64,000 bases of DNA from Afipia sp. Root123D2 (GTDB lineage Bacteria > Pseudomonadota > Alphaproteobacteria > Rhizobiales > Xanthobacteraceae). The stretch spans positions 931,476-995,475 of the forward strand of contig NZ_LMDP01000001.1 of NCBI RefSeq assembly GCF_001425835.1. The letters run 5' to 3'. Positions 7,736-16,460 of the stretch are shown here, one piece after another. Position 1 is the first letter of the stretch, and every line of letters starts with the position of its first letter. The notes below the pieces were generated by a model that was not told the origin of the DNA, ran no database searches, and saw only the letters and a program-made list of their open reading frames with translations. A program made the position numbers and the translations under genes.

Positions 7736-9031
7736 ATGTCGACTTATGCTGCGACGCAAGACAATGCGAGTATCCAATCTGTCAAGACGGTTGCCTTTGC
7801 AAGCCTGATCGGAACGGCGATCGAATGGTATGATTTTTTCATTTACGGGACGCTGAGTGCCATCGTTTTCAACAAGCTGTTCTTTCCGGCCGGCGACCCG
7901 GTGGTATCGGTGATGCTGGCATATGCGACATTCGCCGTCGGTTTCGTTGTGAGGCCGATCGGCGGCATCATTATCGGACATTTCGGTGATCGGATTGGCC
8001 GCAAGCCGCTGCTGGTTCTCACGCTGTCATTGATGGGCGTGGCAACCTTTCTGATCGGCTTGTTACCGACGTACGCCCAAATCGGTATTGCCGCGCCGGT
8101 GCTGCTGTTGTTGCTCCGCGTTGTTCAAGGTCTCGCGATGGGAGGCGAGTGGGGTGGCGCCGTTCTGATGGCATTCGAGTATTCGGATCGGAATACGCGT
8201 GCGCAATACGCCTGTTATCCGCAAATCGGGCTGGCGGTCGGCTTGTGTCTCGCGTCCGGCGTCATCACGTTGTTGTCGCTCGCCATGGACGACGCCGCAT
8301 TTCTGGCATGGGGCTGGCGCATTGCGTTTCTGCTCAGCGTATTCCTATTGGCGGTCGGCATGTTCATCCGGCTCAGGATTCTTGAAACGCCGGAGTTCCT
8401 GCGCGCCAAGGAGGGCATGAAGATCGCCAAGGCGCCCATCCTGGACGTCCTGCGTGACTACAAGCGCGATATTGTGCTTGGTTGGGGCGCTCGCCTGATC
8501 GATGGCATCGTGTTCGCCATCTACGCCATCTTCAGTGTCGGCTTTCTGGTTAATGCCGCCAAGATGCCGCGTACGACGGTTCTTACCGCCATCACCGTGG
8601 CCGCGCTGGCGCTGGCGGTCACGATTCCGTTCGCATCGATCTGGGCCGACCGGGTGGGCAAGCGTAAGCTTTACATCTGGTTCTCGTTGATCTGCGGAAT
8701 CGCGGGCTTCCCGATGCTTTGGCTGATGCAGTATTCCGGCAGCAGTTTCTGGGCGTCGGCCGCGATCGTTTTCGCGCTCGGCATCATCTACGCCCCGGTC
8801 TACGGGCCGCAGGCGGCGATCTTCTGCGAAATGTTCGATACGCCCGTCCGTTTCACCGGCATTTCCATCATCTACCAGATTGGGGCGATCATTTCGGTTT
8901 CGCTCACACCGCTGGTGGCGACCGCCTTGTTCGCATACGGCGGCAACACGCCGTGGCTGATCGCGACATATATGCTGGCGGCCGGCATTGTGAGCGCAAT
9001 CTGCGTCGGAATGATGCGGAAACCCTACTGA
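7736..9031 (+). CDS. MFS transporter of the metabolite:H+ symporter type
   Basis: A 431-residue membrane protein with about 12 hydrophobic segments. It opens with the MHS/ProP/ShiA-type signature (LIGTAIEWYDFFIYG) and carries the MFS loop motif GHFGDRIGRKPLL between helices 2 and 3 and GLAMGGEWGGAVLM in helix 4. Members take up organic acids or zwitterions with protons. I choose ATG 7736, preceded by GGGGGGAC, over an ATG 18 bp upstream. The context suggests import of a nitrile, or movement of the acid made by the nitrilase. A hairpin just after the stop may end this two-gene unit. Confidence 0.9.
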   Translation: MSTYAATQDNASIQSVKTVAFASLIGTAIEWYDFFIYGTLSAIVFNKLFFPAGDPVVSVMLAYATFAVGFVVRPIGGIIIGHFGDRIGRKPLLVLTLSLMGVATFLIGLLPTYAQIGIAAPVLLLLLRVVQGLAMGGEWGGAVLMAFEYSDRNTRAQYACYPQIGLAVGLCLASGVITLLSLAMDDAAFLAWGWRIAFLLSVFLLAVGMFIRLRILETPEFLRAKEGMKIAKAPILDVLRDYKRDIVLGWGARLIDGIVFAIYAIFSVGFLVNAAKMPRTTVLTAITVAALALAVTIPFASIWADRVGKRKLYIWFSLICGIAGFPMLWLMQYSGSSFWASAAIVFALGIIYAPVYGPQAAIFCEMFDTPVRFTGISIIYQIGAIISVSLTPLVATALFAYGGNTPWLIATYMLAAGIVSAICVGMMRKPY

Positions 9032-9047
9032 CGGCACATTGAAAACA

Positions 9048-9074
9048 GGGGCCGGCGTCACTGACGCCGGTCCC
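9048..9074 (+). terminator. Hairpin after the nitrilase-MFS unit
   Basis: A GC-rich hairpin, GGGGCCGGCG pairing with CGCCGGTCCC (one G-T pair) around a 7-nt loop, starts 17 bp after the MFS stop. It has no clear U-tract, so termination is probable but not certain. Confidence 0.5.
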
Positions 9075-9161
9075 TGACGTTGTTCGGAGTTGGGTCGCGT
9101 TGCGGTTTGCGCTAGGCTGACGGGGTTGCATCGCGTGAAGAAGGCAAACCGAACCCGCCCA

Positions 9162-9920
9162 ATGTCCGATCGCTATTCAGGGGTGAAGTCCGTCGACGTT
9201 GCTTGTCGCATCGTCGAGGCGTTTTCGAACGAAGGCCCGCGCCTTGCCCTGAAGGATTTGGCCAAGGCGGTGCGGATGCCGCCGAGCAAGGTCCATCGCT
9301 ATCTCGACAGCATGGTTCGTGGCGGCTTGATCGAGCAGGATACCGCAACCCGGCACTATACGCTCGGCCGTATCGCATTCGAAATCGGCCTGCGGGCCAT
9401 CGCGGCCCACGATCCGTTGCAGGCAGCGATCCGGGTGCAGCGCGAGCTGCGCGACGAGATCGATCAGTCGGTTGCACTTTCGGTATGGGGCAACAAGGGC
9501 CCAACCATCGTGCACGTCGAGGACAGCAGCCAGCCGGTCATCATGACCATGAAAGTCGGTGCTGTGCTTCCGACCCTGGCGACCGCGACCGGATTGGTGT
9601 TCTGTGCACTGATGCCGGCGGTCATCACCCGGCCGCTCATCGACGAAGCTTTTGCCGCGAGTGACCGTGCCGGCTCGATTGTTCGCAATCGTAAGGCTCT
9701 CAAGACTGCGCTTGACGAAATCAGGTCCACGCATTTCGCCATCAACCGGGGGCATTTGACCCCCCAGGTCTGTGCAATAGCGATCCCGTTTTTTGGCCGG
9801 AAGGACCAGCTCACAGCGGTACTGGCAGTGATTGCGCGGGATGAAGAGATCGACAGGAACAAGAGCCGCATCATCCAGTTCGTCCGCGATCGGTCCGCCA
9901 AGATACCCAGGACGATCTGA
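9162..9920 (+). CDS. IclR-family transcriptional regulator
   Basis: A 252-residue IclR-type regulator. Residues about 5-70 form the winged helix-turn-helix (VDVACRIVEAFSNEGPRLAL, then MPPSKVHRYLDSMVRGGLIE). The rest is the GAF-like effector domain (ALSVWGNKGPTIVHVEDSS, TGLVFCALMP). The start is uncertain: ATG 9162 gives the usual family length, while a GTG at 9135 would add nine residues; neither has a strong ribosome-binding site. It lies between the nitrilase-MFS unit and the ABC transporter operon, all on the plus strand, and probably controls one or both. The palindrome at 6531-6549 is a candidate site. Confidence 0.88.
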   Translation: MSDRYSGVKSVDVACRIVEAFSNEGPRLALKDLAKAVRMPPSKVHRYLDSMVRGGLIEQDTATRHYTLGRIAFEIGLRAIAAHDPLQAAIRVQRELRDEIDQSVALSVWGNKGPTIVHVEDSSQPVIMTMKVGAVLPTLATATGLVFCALMPAVITRPLIDEAFAASDRAGSIVRNRKALKTALDEIRSTHFAINRGHLTPQVCAIAIPFFGRKDQLTAVLAVIARDEEIDRNKSRIIQFVRDRSAKIPRTI

Positions 9921-10510
9921 TTGGCGCGTGGATCCGGTTTAACGACACCTTCCGCCGCCTGGATGAGGAGGGTGGCAACCGCGATCAACGTCGCGGACAG
10001 GGGAGTCTCACCAAGGCGGATCAGTCGCCGTGCGGGATCACCAAGGCGAAGTTCTGAGCGGGCCTGATATTTACCCGCATCTTATGCGTGCAACGAATTC
10101 CGCAAAACCTTTTCGAACTTGGTCCTTAGTCTGCTACCTGCGATATGAAGCCGCACTTTTGTGCGATGCGTCGACAGCGACCGCGATTAGCGGCCGACAA
10201 TTCTCCCCCAACATTGTCATTGTCGCGCGGTCATCGCTGATTTGGTGCATCGCACTCGTTTAAGACCAAGCAGCGAGACAATTCCGCACAACGTAGTGCA
10301 AAAAAATGGATTGCTGGCTGCGCAAACAAGTGGTCGCCTGACTGACTTAGTTGAGGTTGCGTGTTTCAGGTCCGCGCTCCGGGAATGTGGCGGCGAGCGG
10401 TTGCGGGATTTGAAGAAGCATTCTCCCTCGCTTGGCGCGGTTACTATTTTTCGGCCGGCGCTCCTGCCGGGAGAGATTGGTTTTCATTCGTGCACGGGTC
10501 GCATTCAGCC
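9921..10510. other. 590-bp region upstream of the ABC transporter operon
   Basis: No gene is supported here; open frames have no protein-like character. Base composition is less GC-rich than the flanking genes, which suits a promoter/operator region for the transporter operon starting at 10511. I see no strong palindrome. Confidence 0.5.
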
Positions 10511-11371
10511 ATGGTCGACACACTGCTGCTGCTATCCCTGAACGGATTGATCTGGGGCCTGATTATCGCGCTCATCGCGCTTGGCCTTTCGGTTATCTTT
10601 GGACTGCTGGACATCATCAACATCGCGCACGGCGATTTTTTTATGGTCGGGACCGTGCTGGCCTGGTTCGTGCTGGAGGCGACTGGAAATTTCTGGATCG
10701 GATTTCTCCTCGTCCCGCTGATCTGCCTCATTCTCGGCGCGCTGATCCAGCGCATTGTCATTCAGCCGATCCGCGGTGCCGCCGCGTTGTCGATCGTTGC
10801 GACGTTCGGTGTGTCGCTGATCCTCCAGGAAGTCGTGCGTATGACGTTCGGTGCGACGCCGCGCCGCATTCTGCCGCCGGTGGAAGGCACCATGCCGTTG
10901 TTTGGCATCCAGTACGACATCTACCGGCTCTATGCCGCCGGCTTCTCGATCGCTGCGCTGGCCGCGTTCTTCTTATTCCTGAACTACACCAAAATAGGAA
11001 CGTGGATGCGCGCGGTGCGGCATGATCGCGAAACGGCGACCGCGATGGGCATCCCTGCAAAGCTTGTCTACGTCATGACGTTTGCCATCGGTTTTGCGCT
11101 TGCCGGATTCGGCGGCGTCGTTGCCGCGCCGATTACGACGGTTGATTTCCGCGGCGGCGTCGACCTGCTGCCGGTTTGTTTCATCGCCGTCATCATCGGC
11201 GGTCTGGGAAATCTGCCGGGCACTGCCGCGGCGGCCATTCTTCTGGCGTTGATGGAAGGCGTCATTCAGAGCGTCGCCAATCCCACCGTCGCCCGGATTT
11301 CGTCGCTGGTGCTGATGAGCGCGGTATTGCTGCTGCGCCCGCAAGGCTTGTTCAAGGGGTTCGCCAAGTGA
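10511..11371 (+). CDS. Branched-chain-type ABC transporter permease (LivH-like)
   Basis: A 286-residue inner-membrane permease of the HAAT family, with about eight hydrophobic segments. Typical LivH features are LIALGLSVIFGLLDIINIAH near the N-terminus, LGALIQRIVIQPIRGAAALS in the middle and the coupling loop AVRHDRETATAMGIPA. ATG 10511 is chosen because this is where LivH proteins normally begin; the frame is open 150 bp further upstream but that part is not family-like. It overlaps the next permease by 4 bp (GTGA). It forms a heterodimer with the following LivM-like protein. The substrate is unknown and need not be an amino acid. Confidence 0.93.
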   Translation: MVDTLLLLSLNGLIWGLIIALIALGLSVIFGLLDIINIAHGDFFMVGTVLAWFVLEATGNFWIGFLLVPLICLILGALIQRIVIQPIRGAAALSIVATFGVSLILQEVVRMTFGATPRRILPPVEGTMPLFGIQYDIYRLYAAGFSIAALAAFFLFLNYTKIGTWMRAVRHDRETATAMGIPAKLVYVMTFAIGFALAGFGGVVAAPITTVDFRGGVDLLPVCFIAVIIGGLGNLPGTAAAAILLALMEGVIQSVANPTVARISSLVLMSAVLLLRPQGLFKGFAK

Positions 11372-12393
11372 CGCCGTCAACCAATCGCCGCGTCTGGATC
11401 GAGCGTGTCGTCATGCTCGTCAGCGCCGTGTTCTTGCTGACGGTGCCATGGACGGTCCCGATGCTGATCAACAGCTTCTGGGTCAGCGTTATTGCCGAGA
11501 TATTGATATGGTCGCTGTTTGCGGCCAGCACCAACCTTCTGTTCGGCTATGTCGGATTGTTGTCGTTCGGGCAGGCGCTGTTCTTCGGCTTCGGCATGTA
11601 CGGTGTCGGCATTGGCATCGATCATCTCGGCCTGTCGTTCTGGCCGGCCTTCGGCCTGGGAATCTTTGCTTCGATGGCCATGGCGCTGATCGCGGGCATT
11701 TTTGCCGTCCGTCTGACCTGGCATTATTTTGCGATTATTACGGTCGTCTTTTCGCTGATTTTCTATTTCCTTGCGGTGAGCATGAAATGGCTTACCGGCG
11801 GCGATGACGGCATCAACTTCGTCCTGCCGCCGACGTTTTCGTTCGGCTCCGCGCAGTGGAGTTTCGCCGATCCGAACTTTCAGTATTTCTTCATTCTCGC
11901 GACCGTGGCGATTTGCTTCTACTTGATGCACCTCGTTATCGGCAGTTCGCTCGGCAAGGCATTCATGGCCGTGCGGGAGAACGATGTGAGGGCGTCGCTG
12001 GTCGGCCTCAACGTCTATCTGGTGCGTCTGACCGCCTTTGTCATGGCCGGCTTTCTGGCCGGTGTTGCCGGCGCGTTGTTTGCCTTCTTCGGCCGTTACG
12101 CCTCGGCGTCCTACATGTTCTACCACGTCTCCGGCGAGGGATTGGTGTGGACCATTGTCGGCGGCGCCGGAACGCTGTTCGGCCCGGTGGTCGGCACGAC
12201 GCTGTTTATCATTATTCGCGAGGTGGTTTCGACGCACTGGGAGCATCACTCGCTGATCGTGGGTGTGCTGGCGATCCTCGCCGTCATCCTGGCGCCGAAG
12301 GGCATCGTCGGGCTTTGGCGCGACGGCCTTGATCGCATCACCGCGCCGCGCATGGATCGTCCTGCTCCGGCCAAATTACGGATCGAGTCATGA
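11368..12393 (+). CDS. Branched-chain-type ABC transporter permease (LivM-like)
   Basis: A 341-residue LivM-type permease with eight to ten hydrophobic segments, the family region FGYVGLLSFGQALFFGFGMY and the coupling loop MAVRENDVRASLVGLN. It starts at GTG 11368 inside the stop of the upstream gene and ends in a 4-bp overlap with the ATP-binding gene, so translation of the whole operon is coupled. The C-terminal tail (about 25 residues, Pro- and Arg-rich) is cytoplasmic. Confidence 0.93.
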   Translation: MTPSTNRRVWIERVVMLVSAVFLLTVPWTVPMLINSFWVSVIAEILIWSLFAASTNLLFGYVGLLSFGQALFFGFGMYGVGIGIDHLGLSFWPAFGLGIFASMAMALIAGIFAVRLTWHYFAIITVVFSLIFYFLAVSMKWLTGGDDGINFVLPPTFSFGSAQWSFADPNFQYFFILATVAICFYLMHLVIGSSLGKAFMAVRENDVRASLVGLNVYLVRLTAFVMAGFLAGVAGALFAFFGRYASASYMFYHVSGEGLVWTIVGGAGTLFGPVVGTTLFIIIREVVSTHWEHHSLIVGVLAILAVILAPKGIVGLWRDGLDRITAPRMDRPAPAKLRIES

Positions 12394-13169
12394 GCGAAGC
12401 GATCCTTAGAACCGAAAACCTCACCAAGAGATTCGGTGGCTTAATCGCCACGGACAATCTTAGCCTCAATCTGCCCAGCGGCCGCCTGCAGGCGATCATC
12501 GGTCCGAACGGCGCCGGCAAGACCACACTTTTCAATCTGATTTCCGGCCTGCTGAAAGCCGATAGTGGTCGCGTCTTCTTTCACGGTCGCGACATTACCG
12601 GCTTGCGTCCGCACGAGATCAGCCGGCTTGGCATCAAGCGGACGATGCAGATCAAGAGCGTGTTCAACCAACTGAGTGTCATGGAAAACCTGTGGATCAC
12701 GCGGCAAGCGACGCGGCGATTTTTGCATCCATTTCGTCCGGCGTCGCGTGACCGGGAGACGCGCGAGCGCGTTGACTACACGCTGGAGCAGGTTGGGATG
12801 ACCGGACTCGCCCATCGCATTGCGGGAACGCTATCCTACGGCGACGTCGCCATGCTGGAGATCGGCATGGCGTTGATTTCGGATCCACGTCTTTTGCTGC
12901 TCGATGAACCGATATGCGGGATGAGCCCGGCGGAGACCGAGCGCGCCGTTGCCAAAATCCGTGAACTTGCGCGCAAGATCGACATCATCATTATCGAACA
13001 CGACATGGAGGTGGTGTTCGGCATTGCCGATGACATCACCGTTCTGGCGCAAGGCGCCATCCTCATGACCGGCAGCCCCGAAGAAGTTGCGAACAACGAG
13101 CGTGTTCGCGAAGCCTATCTTGGTCGACCCGAAGATGAAGACTACATCGAGGAGGCCGAAAATGCTTAG
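12390..13169 (+). CDS. ABC transporter ATP-binding protein (LivG-like)
   Basis: A 259-residue ATPase of the LivG type. Walker A is GPNGAGKTT, the signature is the variant LSYGDVAMLEIG in place of LSGGQ (variants of this kind are usual in LivG), Walker B is RLLLLDEP and the switch His is in IIEHDMEVVF. It pairs with the LivF-like protein and powers the two permeases. It overlaps both neighbours (4 bp upstream, 8 bp downstream). The acidic C-terminal tail (RPEDEDYIEEAENA) extends past the usual LivG core. Confidence 0.93.
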   Translation: MSEAILRTENLTKRFGGLIATDNLSLNLPSGRLQAIIGPNGAGKTTLFNLISGLLKADSGRVFFHGRDITGLRPHEISRLGIKRTMQIKSVFNQLSVMENLWITRQATRRFLHPFRPASRDRETRERVDYTLEQVGMTGLAHRIAGTLSYGDVAMLEIGMALISDPRLLLLDEPICGMSPAETERAVAKIRELARKIDIIIIEHDMEVVFGIADDITVLAQGAILMTGSPEEVANNERVREAYLGRPEDEDYIEEAENA

Positions 13170-13860
13170 CCTCCAGAATGTTCACGTTCATATCGGTAAG
13201 TTGCACATTCTTCAGGGCGTGAATCTTGATATCAAGCCTGGCGAGTCGGCCGCGCTGCTGGGGCGTAACGGCGTCGGAAAAACCACGACGCTCCGCGCGA
13301 TCATGGGGCTCGCGCCCAAAAGCGGCGGATCGATTGAATTCGACGGCGTCGATCTGGCGCGTCTGGCGCCGCACAAGGTGCCGCGTACGGGAATTGGATA
13401 CGTCCCGCAGGGCCGCGGCATATTTCCCAATCTCTCGGTGTTTGAGAATCTGTGCATCGGGCTACCCGGCAAGCGCGACCTTGAGCGGGAAGATTACGTC
13501 TTCACCTGCTTTCCGCGCCTGAAAGAGCGGCTGAAGCAATCTGGAAACACGCTGTCCGGTGGCGAACAGCAGATGCTGGCCATCGCCCGCTGCCTGATGA
13601 TGCGCCCAAAACTCATCATTCTCGACGAACCGACGGAAGGCATCATGCCGCTGCTGGTGTCGCAGATTCGTCGCGAAATCTACCGCATCAACCAGGGTGG
13701 GGTGTCGATCTTGCTCGTCGAGCAAAACGTTGAAACCGCGCTCAAACTTTGCCCGCGGGTGTTCCTGATGGAGAAGGGCACCGTGGTCTATTCCGGCACG
13801 TCGCATGAATTGAAATCGCAGACCTCGATTGTGCATCGCTATCTTGGTTTATCGCGTTAA
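13162..13860 (+). CDS. ABC transporter ATP-binding protein (LivF-like)
   Basis: A 232-residue ATPase of the LivF type with Walker A GRNGVGKTT, signature TLSGGEQQMLAIAR, Walker B LIILDEPTEGIMP and switch His replaced by Gln in LLVEQNVE, as is normal for LivF. ATG 13162 overlaps the end of the LivG-like gene by 8 bp and has GAGGAGG just upstream. It is the second nucleotide-binding subunit of the importer. Confidence 0.93.
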   Translation: MLSLQNVHVHIGKLHILQGVNLDIKPGESAALLGRNGVGKTTTLRAIMGLAPKSGGSIEFDGVDLARLAPHKVPRTGIGYVPQGRGIFPNLSVFENLCIGLPGKRDLEREDYVFTCFPRLKERLKQSGNTLSGGEQQMLAIARCLMMRPKLIILDEPTEGIMPLLVSQIRREIYRINQGGVSILLVEQNVETALKLCPRVFLMEKGTVVYSGTSHELKSQTSIVHRYLGLSR

Positions 13861-13885
13861 TCCCGGCTTCCAAGGAGAGAATATC

Positions 13886-15163
13886 ATGGCCAAGAAATTG
13901 TCGCGCCGCAGCTTTCTCGGATGTGCTCTCGCGGGGGGAGCTGCGGCTGGTACCGCTAATCTGACCATCATGAGGGATGCCTTTGCGCAGTCCTCGGGAC
14001 CGCTCGTGATTGGCCACCATTGCGATATGACGGGGGTGATATCGTCGTGGGGTGTGTGGCATGACAAGGCGGCGCGCGCCGCCGCTGATATCATCAATCA
14101 GGGTGGCGGCATCGCCGGCCGTAAGGTCGTACTGGCCACCGAAGATACGGAATCCAATCCCGCGAGCGGCGCACGAAAGCTCAGGAACCTGATCCAGCGC
14201 GCCAATGCCGAGTTCGTCATTGGATCGGTCCACTCCGGGGTGATGCTCGCGGCGATCCCGATCGCGTCCGAATTGAAGACAATTTACTTTTCGACCGGCG
14301 AGGCGACCGAGGCAACGGGATCGAAAGGCACGCGCTATTCGTTCCGCACTGGTACGGACACTTACTCGATCGCCGCGGCAAGCATGCCGTGGTGCGTCGA
14401 AAACTTCGGCAAGGCCTGGTCGATCATTTATGCCGATTACGCCTGGGGGCAGAGCACCAACCAGGAATCGCGCGCCTTCATCGAAAAGGCGGGCGGCAAG
14501 ATCATCAACAGCATCGCTGTGCCGCTCGATACCAAGGACTTCGTGCCTTATCTGGCGCAGATTTCGGCCGACACCGAAGTGCTGTTGCCGGCCTTTATCG
14601 GCTCGCTATCGCTTGGCTTCTACACGCAGGCCAAGAGCATGGGTCTCGACAAGAAGATGAAGATGTTTTCATCGTCCGCGAGCATCGAGTCGATCGCTCC
14701 GGACGATATCCAGGGCGCCGCGGAAGGCGTCTACTTTTTCGAGAACTTCCCGCGCATGCTTTCGTCCAAGAACGACGAATACCACAAGGAATTCAACAAG
14801 CGGCTCAATATCGACGATATGGACGCCCGCCTGATTGGTGGTCAGGCGGTGATGGACAAGAGCCATTGCTGGCAGGCCTGGGAAGATCTGTTCGCGCTCA
14901 AGCAGGCGATCGAGAAGGCCGGCTACAAGACACGAAAGGATGTCGAGGGTGTCATCCAGGCGCTTGAAGGCATGGAGATGAAGAACTCGCTTGGGCATCC
15001 GCAGGGCGACAAGATGATCCGCAAGGAAGATCATGTCGGCATCATGGATTGCTATATTAGCCGCGTGGTGAATGGCAAGCTGGCGCTCCAGAAGCGCGTG
15101 CCGAAGGAGGACCTGCTGAAGAACATGCCGGTCCGCCATAATCTGTCGGCAATGCCGGTGTGA
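13886..15163 (+). CDS. Periplasmic substrate-binding protein of the ABC importer
   Basis: A 425-residue solute-binding protein of the Peripla_BP_6/amide-urea-branched-chain type. The N-terminus has a twin-arginine export signal, KKLSRRSFLGCALAGG, followed by a hydrophobic stretch and a cleavage-like AFAQS, so it is probably folded before export. The mature part begins PLVIGHHCDMTG. ATG 13886 has AAGGAGAG upstream and lies 25 bp after livF, making it the last gene of the five-gene transporter operon. The Tat signal is less common than Sec signals for this family. A strong hairpin follows. Confidence 0.92.
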   Translation: MAKKLSRRSFLGCALAGGAAAGTANLTIMRDAFAQSSGPLVIGHHCDMTGVISSWGVWHDKAARAAADIINQGGGIAGRKVVLATEDTESNPASGARKLRNLIQRANAEFVIGSVHSGVMLAAIPIASELKTIYFSTGEATEATGSKGTRYSFRTGTDTYSIAAASMPWCVENFGKAWSIIYADYAWGQSTNQESRAFIEKAGGKIINSIAVPLDTKDFVPYLAQISADTEVLLPAFIGSLSLGFYTQAKSMGLDKKMKMFSSSASIESIAPDDIQGAAEGVYFFENFPRMLSSKNDEYHKEFNKRLNIDDMDARLIGGQAVMDKSHCWQAWEDLFALKQAIEKAGYKTRKDVEGVIQALEGMEMKNSLGHPQGDKMIRKEDHVGIMDCYISRVVNGKLALQKRVPKEDLLKNMPVRHNLSAMPV

Positions 15164-15178
15164 TGCGTCAGGCGCGCT

Positions 15179-15208
15179 GGGTAATCGGCATAACGGTGCC
15201 GGTTACCC
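15179..15208. terminator. Bidirectional hairpin terminator between transporter operon and LysR gene
   Basis: GGGTAATCGGCA at 15179-15190 pairs with TGCCGGTTACCC at 15197-15208 (12 bp, one T-G pair, 6-nt loop). It lies between the convergent binding-protein and LysR stop codons. There is no U-tract. Confidence 0.55.
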
Positions 15209-15218
15209 GAGCGTGGTG

Positions 15219-16172
15219 TCAGAATTTCACGGCCGGAATCGTAACGGAGGGCTCTTCAAGCGACGGTGATTCTCCGAGCAGGAACTTTTCATCTGCGGCG
15301 AAGATGCGGGCAATTGCTTTGGCCGAGCGGCTGATGGTTTTCAAAACATGCTGATCGCGCCCCACCGACATCCAGACCGGACGCAGGCTGCGGATCTGAT
15401 CGGGTAAAACCCGAAACAGCCCGGCCTCTTCGCCGACAAATGTCGGAAGAACGACCAACCCGGCGCCGGCGATCGCGGCATTGCGCTGGGCGATCACGCT
15501 GTTGCTGCAAAATACCAGGTTCGCATTAGGAACGAGCTGCTCCAGCCATCTGACGGATTCGATGGTGATCATTTCGGGAATGTAACCGACGTAGCGATGC
15601 GACTCGAGTTCATCGCGGGATTTCGGCAGGCCATGATTCGCGCAATAACGTTTCGAACCATAAAGGTAGATTGCGGTTTCGCCGATCTGCTGGCTGATGA
15701 GGCCGGGAATCAATGGATCGAAAAAACTGAGGAAGATGTCGGTCTCTTTCTTCAGGAGGTCGACGATGTGCGGGTTGCTGAACAATTCGATGCGGATGCC
15801 GGCGTCATCCATCGTGATCTCCTGAATCCGCCGGGCGAGATATCCACTTGCCAGTCCTTCCATCGTTGCGACCCGAATGGTTCGGGTCTGCGTTCCGATG
15901 GTCCGCCCGAGTTCCTCGTTCAAGGCAGCGGCATGCACCTCCATCTGACGGATATGCTCAAAAAGCTGCTCGGTTTCCGGGCGTGGCCGGATGCCGCGAT
16001 TGGACCGGTCAAAAAGCCGTTGCTCGAGGATGAGTTCGACTTGTGCGACGCGCCGGGTGACCGTCGAGTGGTCGACCTTGAGAATTTTTGCGGCGGCATA
16101 AATGCTGCCCTGTCGCGCGACTTCGAGGACGACCCGCAGGTCGTCCCAGGCCAGCCTTTCCAGCTTCGACAT
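15219..16172 (-). CDS. LysR-family regulator next to the flavoprotein operon
   Basis: A 317-residue LysR-type regulator. The DNA-binding domain is WDDLRVVLEVARQGSIYAAA followed by LKVDHSTVTRRVAQVE, and the effector domain runs from about residue 95. GAGGAGGAA lies upstream of ATG 16172. It is divergent from the flavoprotein operon starting at 16461 and is the likely regulator of that operon, responding to its substrate or product. The HTH with DHSTVTRRV places it in the branch of LysR proteins that regulate catabolic genes. Confidence 0.9.
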   Translation of the reverse strand: MSKLERLAWDDLRVVLEVARQGSIYAAAKILKVDHSTVTRRVAQVELILEQRLFDRSNRGIRPRPETEQLFEHIRQMEVHAAALNEELGRTIGTQTRTIRVATMEGLASGYLARRIQEITMDDAGIRIELFSNPHIVDLLKKETDIFLSFFDPLIPGLISQQIGETAIYLYGSKRYCANHGLPKSRDELESHRYVGYIPEMITIESVRWLEQLVPNANLVFCSNSVIAQRNAAIAGAGLVVLPTFVGEEAGLFRVLPDQIRSLRPVWMSVGRDQHVLKTISRSAKAIARIFAADEKFLLGESPSLEEPSVTIPAVKF

Positions 16173-16460
16173 CTTAATTCCTCCTCGCCGGATATGCGTA
16201 ACATACGAAATTTACAAAGAATATTGCTGCAGGCCGATCGGGCGCGCGAATTGTCGCGGGCGGGCGCGTTGATCAACGCAAATGGCTTGTGCGGCCGGTC
16301 GCAAGCGAGCACTGGCGGGTGCATAAACGCCTAATGCGGCGCTCGCTATACCACACTAGGTTTTGCACAGGGCTGGCCGTTCTGATCATCAACCTTGTCA
16401 CGGGGCGAGGGTCCGGGGCGATACGAGTTTACCGCTCAGGCGCAGCAAGAGACCTGATCC
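16173..16460. promoter_or_regulatory. Divergent control region between LysR gene and flavoprotein operon
   Basis: A 288-bp region that must contain both promoters. A small symmetric core, CGTA-aca-TACG at 16197-16207, set in an AT-rich stretch just upstream of the LysR gene, is a candidate LysR box. No gene is visible. Confidence 0.4.

Noticed and set aside
10030-10263. 77-residue open frame upstream of the ABC importer
   Set aside because: No ribosome-binding site or protein-like pattern; more likely promoter-region noise.
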